A stretch of 6,050 bases of DNA from NCBI GenBank assembly GCA_020627425.1, contig JAHKXX010000083.1, positions 1 to 6,050 of the forward strand, given 5' to 3'. Under the pieces are notes generated by a model, which was not told the origin of the DNA, searched no databases, and worked only from the letters and a program-made list of their open reading frames with translations. The DNA is from a bacterium. GTDB lineage: Bacteria; Bacillota; Clostridia; Oscillospirales; Acutalibacteraceae. How positions within the stretch are numbered: the first letter of the stretch is position 1; each line of letters starts with the position of its first letter. Of this stretch, positions 5,638 through 6,050 are shown one piece after another. The translations under genes and the position numbers were made by a program.

Positions 5638-6050
5638 AATCAATAATCTTTATAAATATTATAAAGCTTCACGCGGAAGAAAAGCCGAGAAATTCGCGGC
5701 GCTAAGTGGAGTCAGTCTGAATATAGACGATGGCGAGCTTGTCGCGATAATAGGCAAGTCGGGTGCCGGTAAATCTACGCTGCTGAATATAATCGGCTTG
5801 CTCGATAATTATGACAGCGGAGAGTATATGATAGACGGAAGGAATACCGCAAGCCTGAGCGATAAGGAATCAGCGCATATGAGAAATGAGAAAATAGGCT
5901 TTGTGCTTCAGGACTATGCATTAATAGAAACCAAAACCGTTGTAATGAATGTAATGCTGCCGCTGTTCTTTAATAATAAATACAGCCTTTCTAAAATGAA
6001 CGAAATAGCTATGGATACTCTCGACAAGCTTGGTATAAAGGATCAGGCAA
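5630..6050 (+). CDS. ABC transporter ATP-binding protein, LolD/MacB class, 5' part only (140 codons visible)
   Basis: N-terminal part of the ATPase of cassette 2; the reading frame is still open at the window edge. The visible protein starts MIKINNLYKYYK and has a candidate A-loop tyrosine (8-11), Walker A GKSGAGKST (42-50), the NIIGLLD block and Q-loop Gln94 in GFVLQDY (91-96), followed by NVMLPLFF (107-114). The signature, Walker B and H-loop motifs lie beyond the window. It closely resembles the ATPase at 2009 (shared STLLNIIGL, IGFVLQDY and NVMLPL) but has a slightly longer, lysine-rich loop before the first strand pair (KASRGRKAEKF). The start is fixed by AGGAGG at 5617-5622 and overlaps the permease stop by 8 nt. 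It should energise the 387/405-residue permease pair. By comparison with the first ATPase, about 90 more residues are expected. Confidence 0.93.
   Translation, partial: MIKINNLYKYYKASRGRKAEKFAALSGVSLNIDDGELVAIIGKSGAGKSTLLNIIGLLDNYDSGEYMIDGRNTASLSDKESAHMRNEKIGFVLQDYALIETKTVVMNVMLPLFFNNKYSLSKMNEIAMDTLDKLGIKDQA

Overview
The window holds two tandem, same-strand (+) ABC transporter cassettes of the FtsX/MacB type, separated by an intergenic region of about 560 bp. The strong AGGAGG-type ribosome binding sites, tightly packed or overlapping genes, frequent ATA and AGA codons, a perfect sigma-A type promoter and AT-rich DNA suggest a low-GC Gram-positive bacterium. My guess is a gut-type clostridium, perhaps Ruminococcus-like; that taxon is inference only.

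Cassette 1 (about 88-2695) has a large 449-residue FtsX-like permease, a very small 181-residue permease and a complete 228-residue LolD/MacB-class ATPase, and ends in a clear 13-bp stem-loop terminator (2713-2745). Cassette 2 (3260 to the window end) has a 387-residue permease, a 405-residue permease and the first 140 residues of a second ATPase, which runs off the edge. The large permeases (449 and 405 residues) are paralogues of each other. The 181- and 387-residue proteins are also paralogues, so the first two genes are in opposite order in the two cassettes.

Each cassette probably makes a heterodimeric permease driven by an ATPase dimer, working as a MacB/LolCDE-like mechanotransmission machine rather than an importer: no substrate-binding protein or periplasmic partner is seen. 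Likely roles, by family only, are export of or resistance to antimicrobial peptides, or handling of lipoproteins or cell-envelope molecules. No regulator or substrate gene lies in the window.

The most unusual item is the 181-residue permease. It keeps the four membrane segments and the cytoplasmic coupling region but has lost nearly all of the roughly 220-residue extracytoplasmic domain seen in its partner-cassette paralogue. The intergenic region carries a consensus promoter (2906-2934), a dyad just upstream of it (2878-2899), a leader of about 300 nt with a strong two-part stem-loop (3154-3228), and a short open stretch that may be the tail of a vanished gene.
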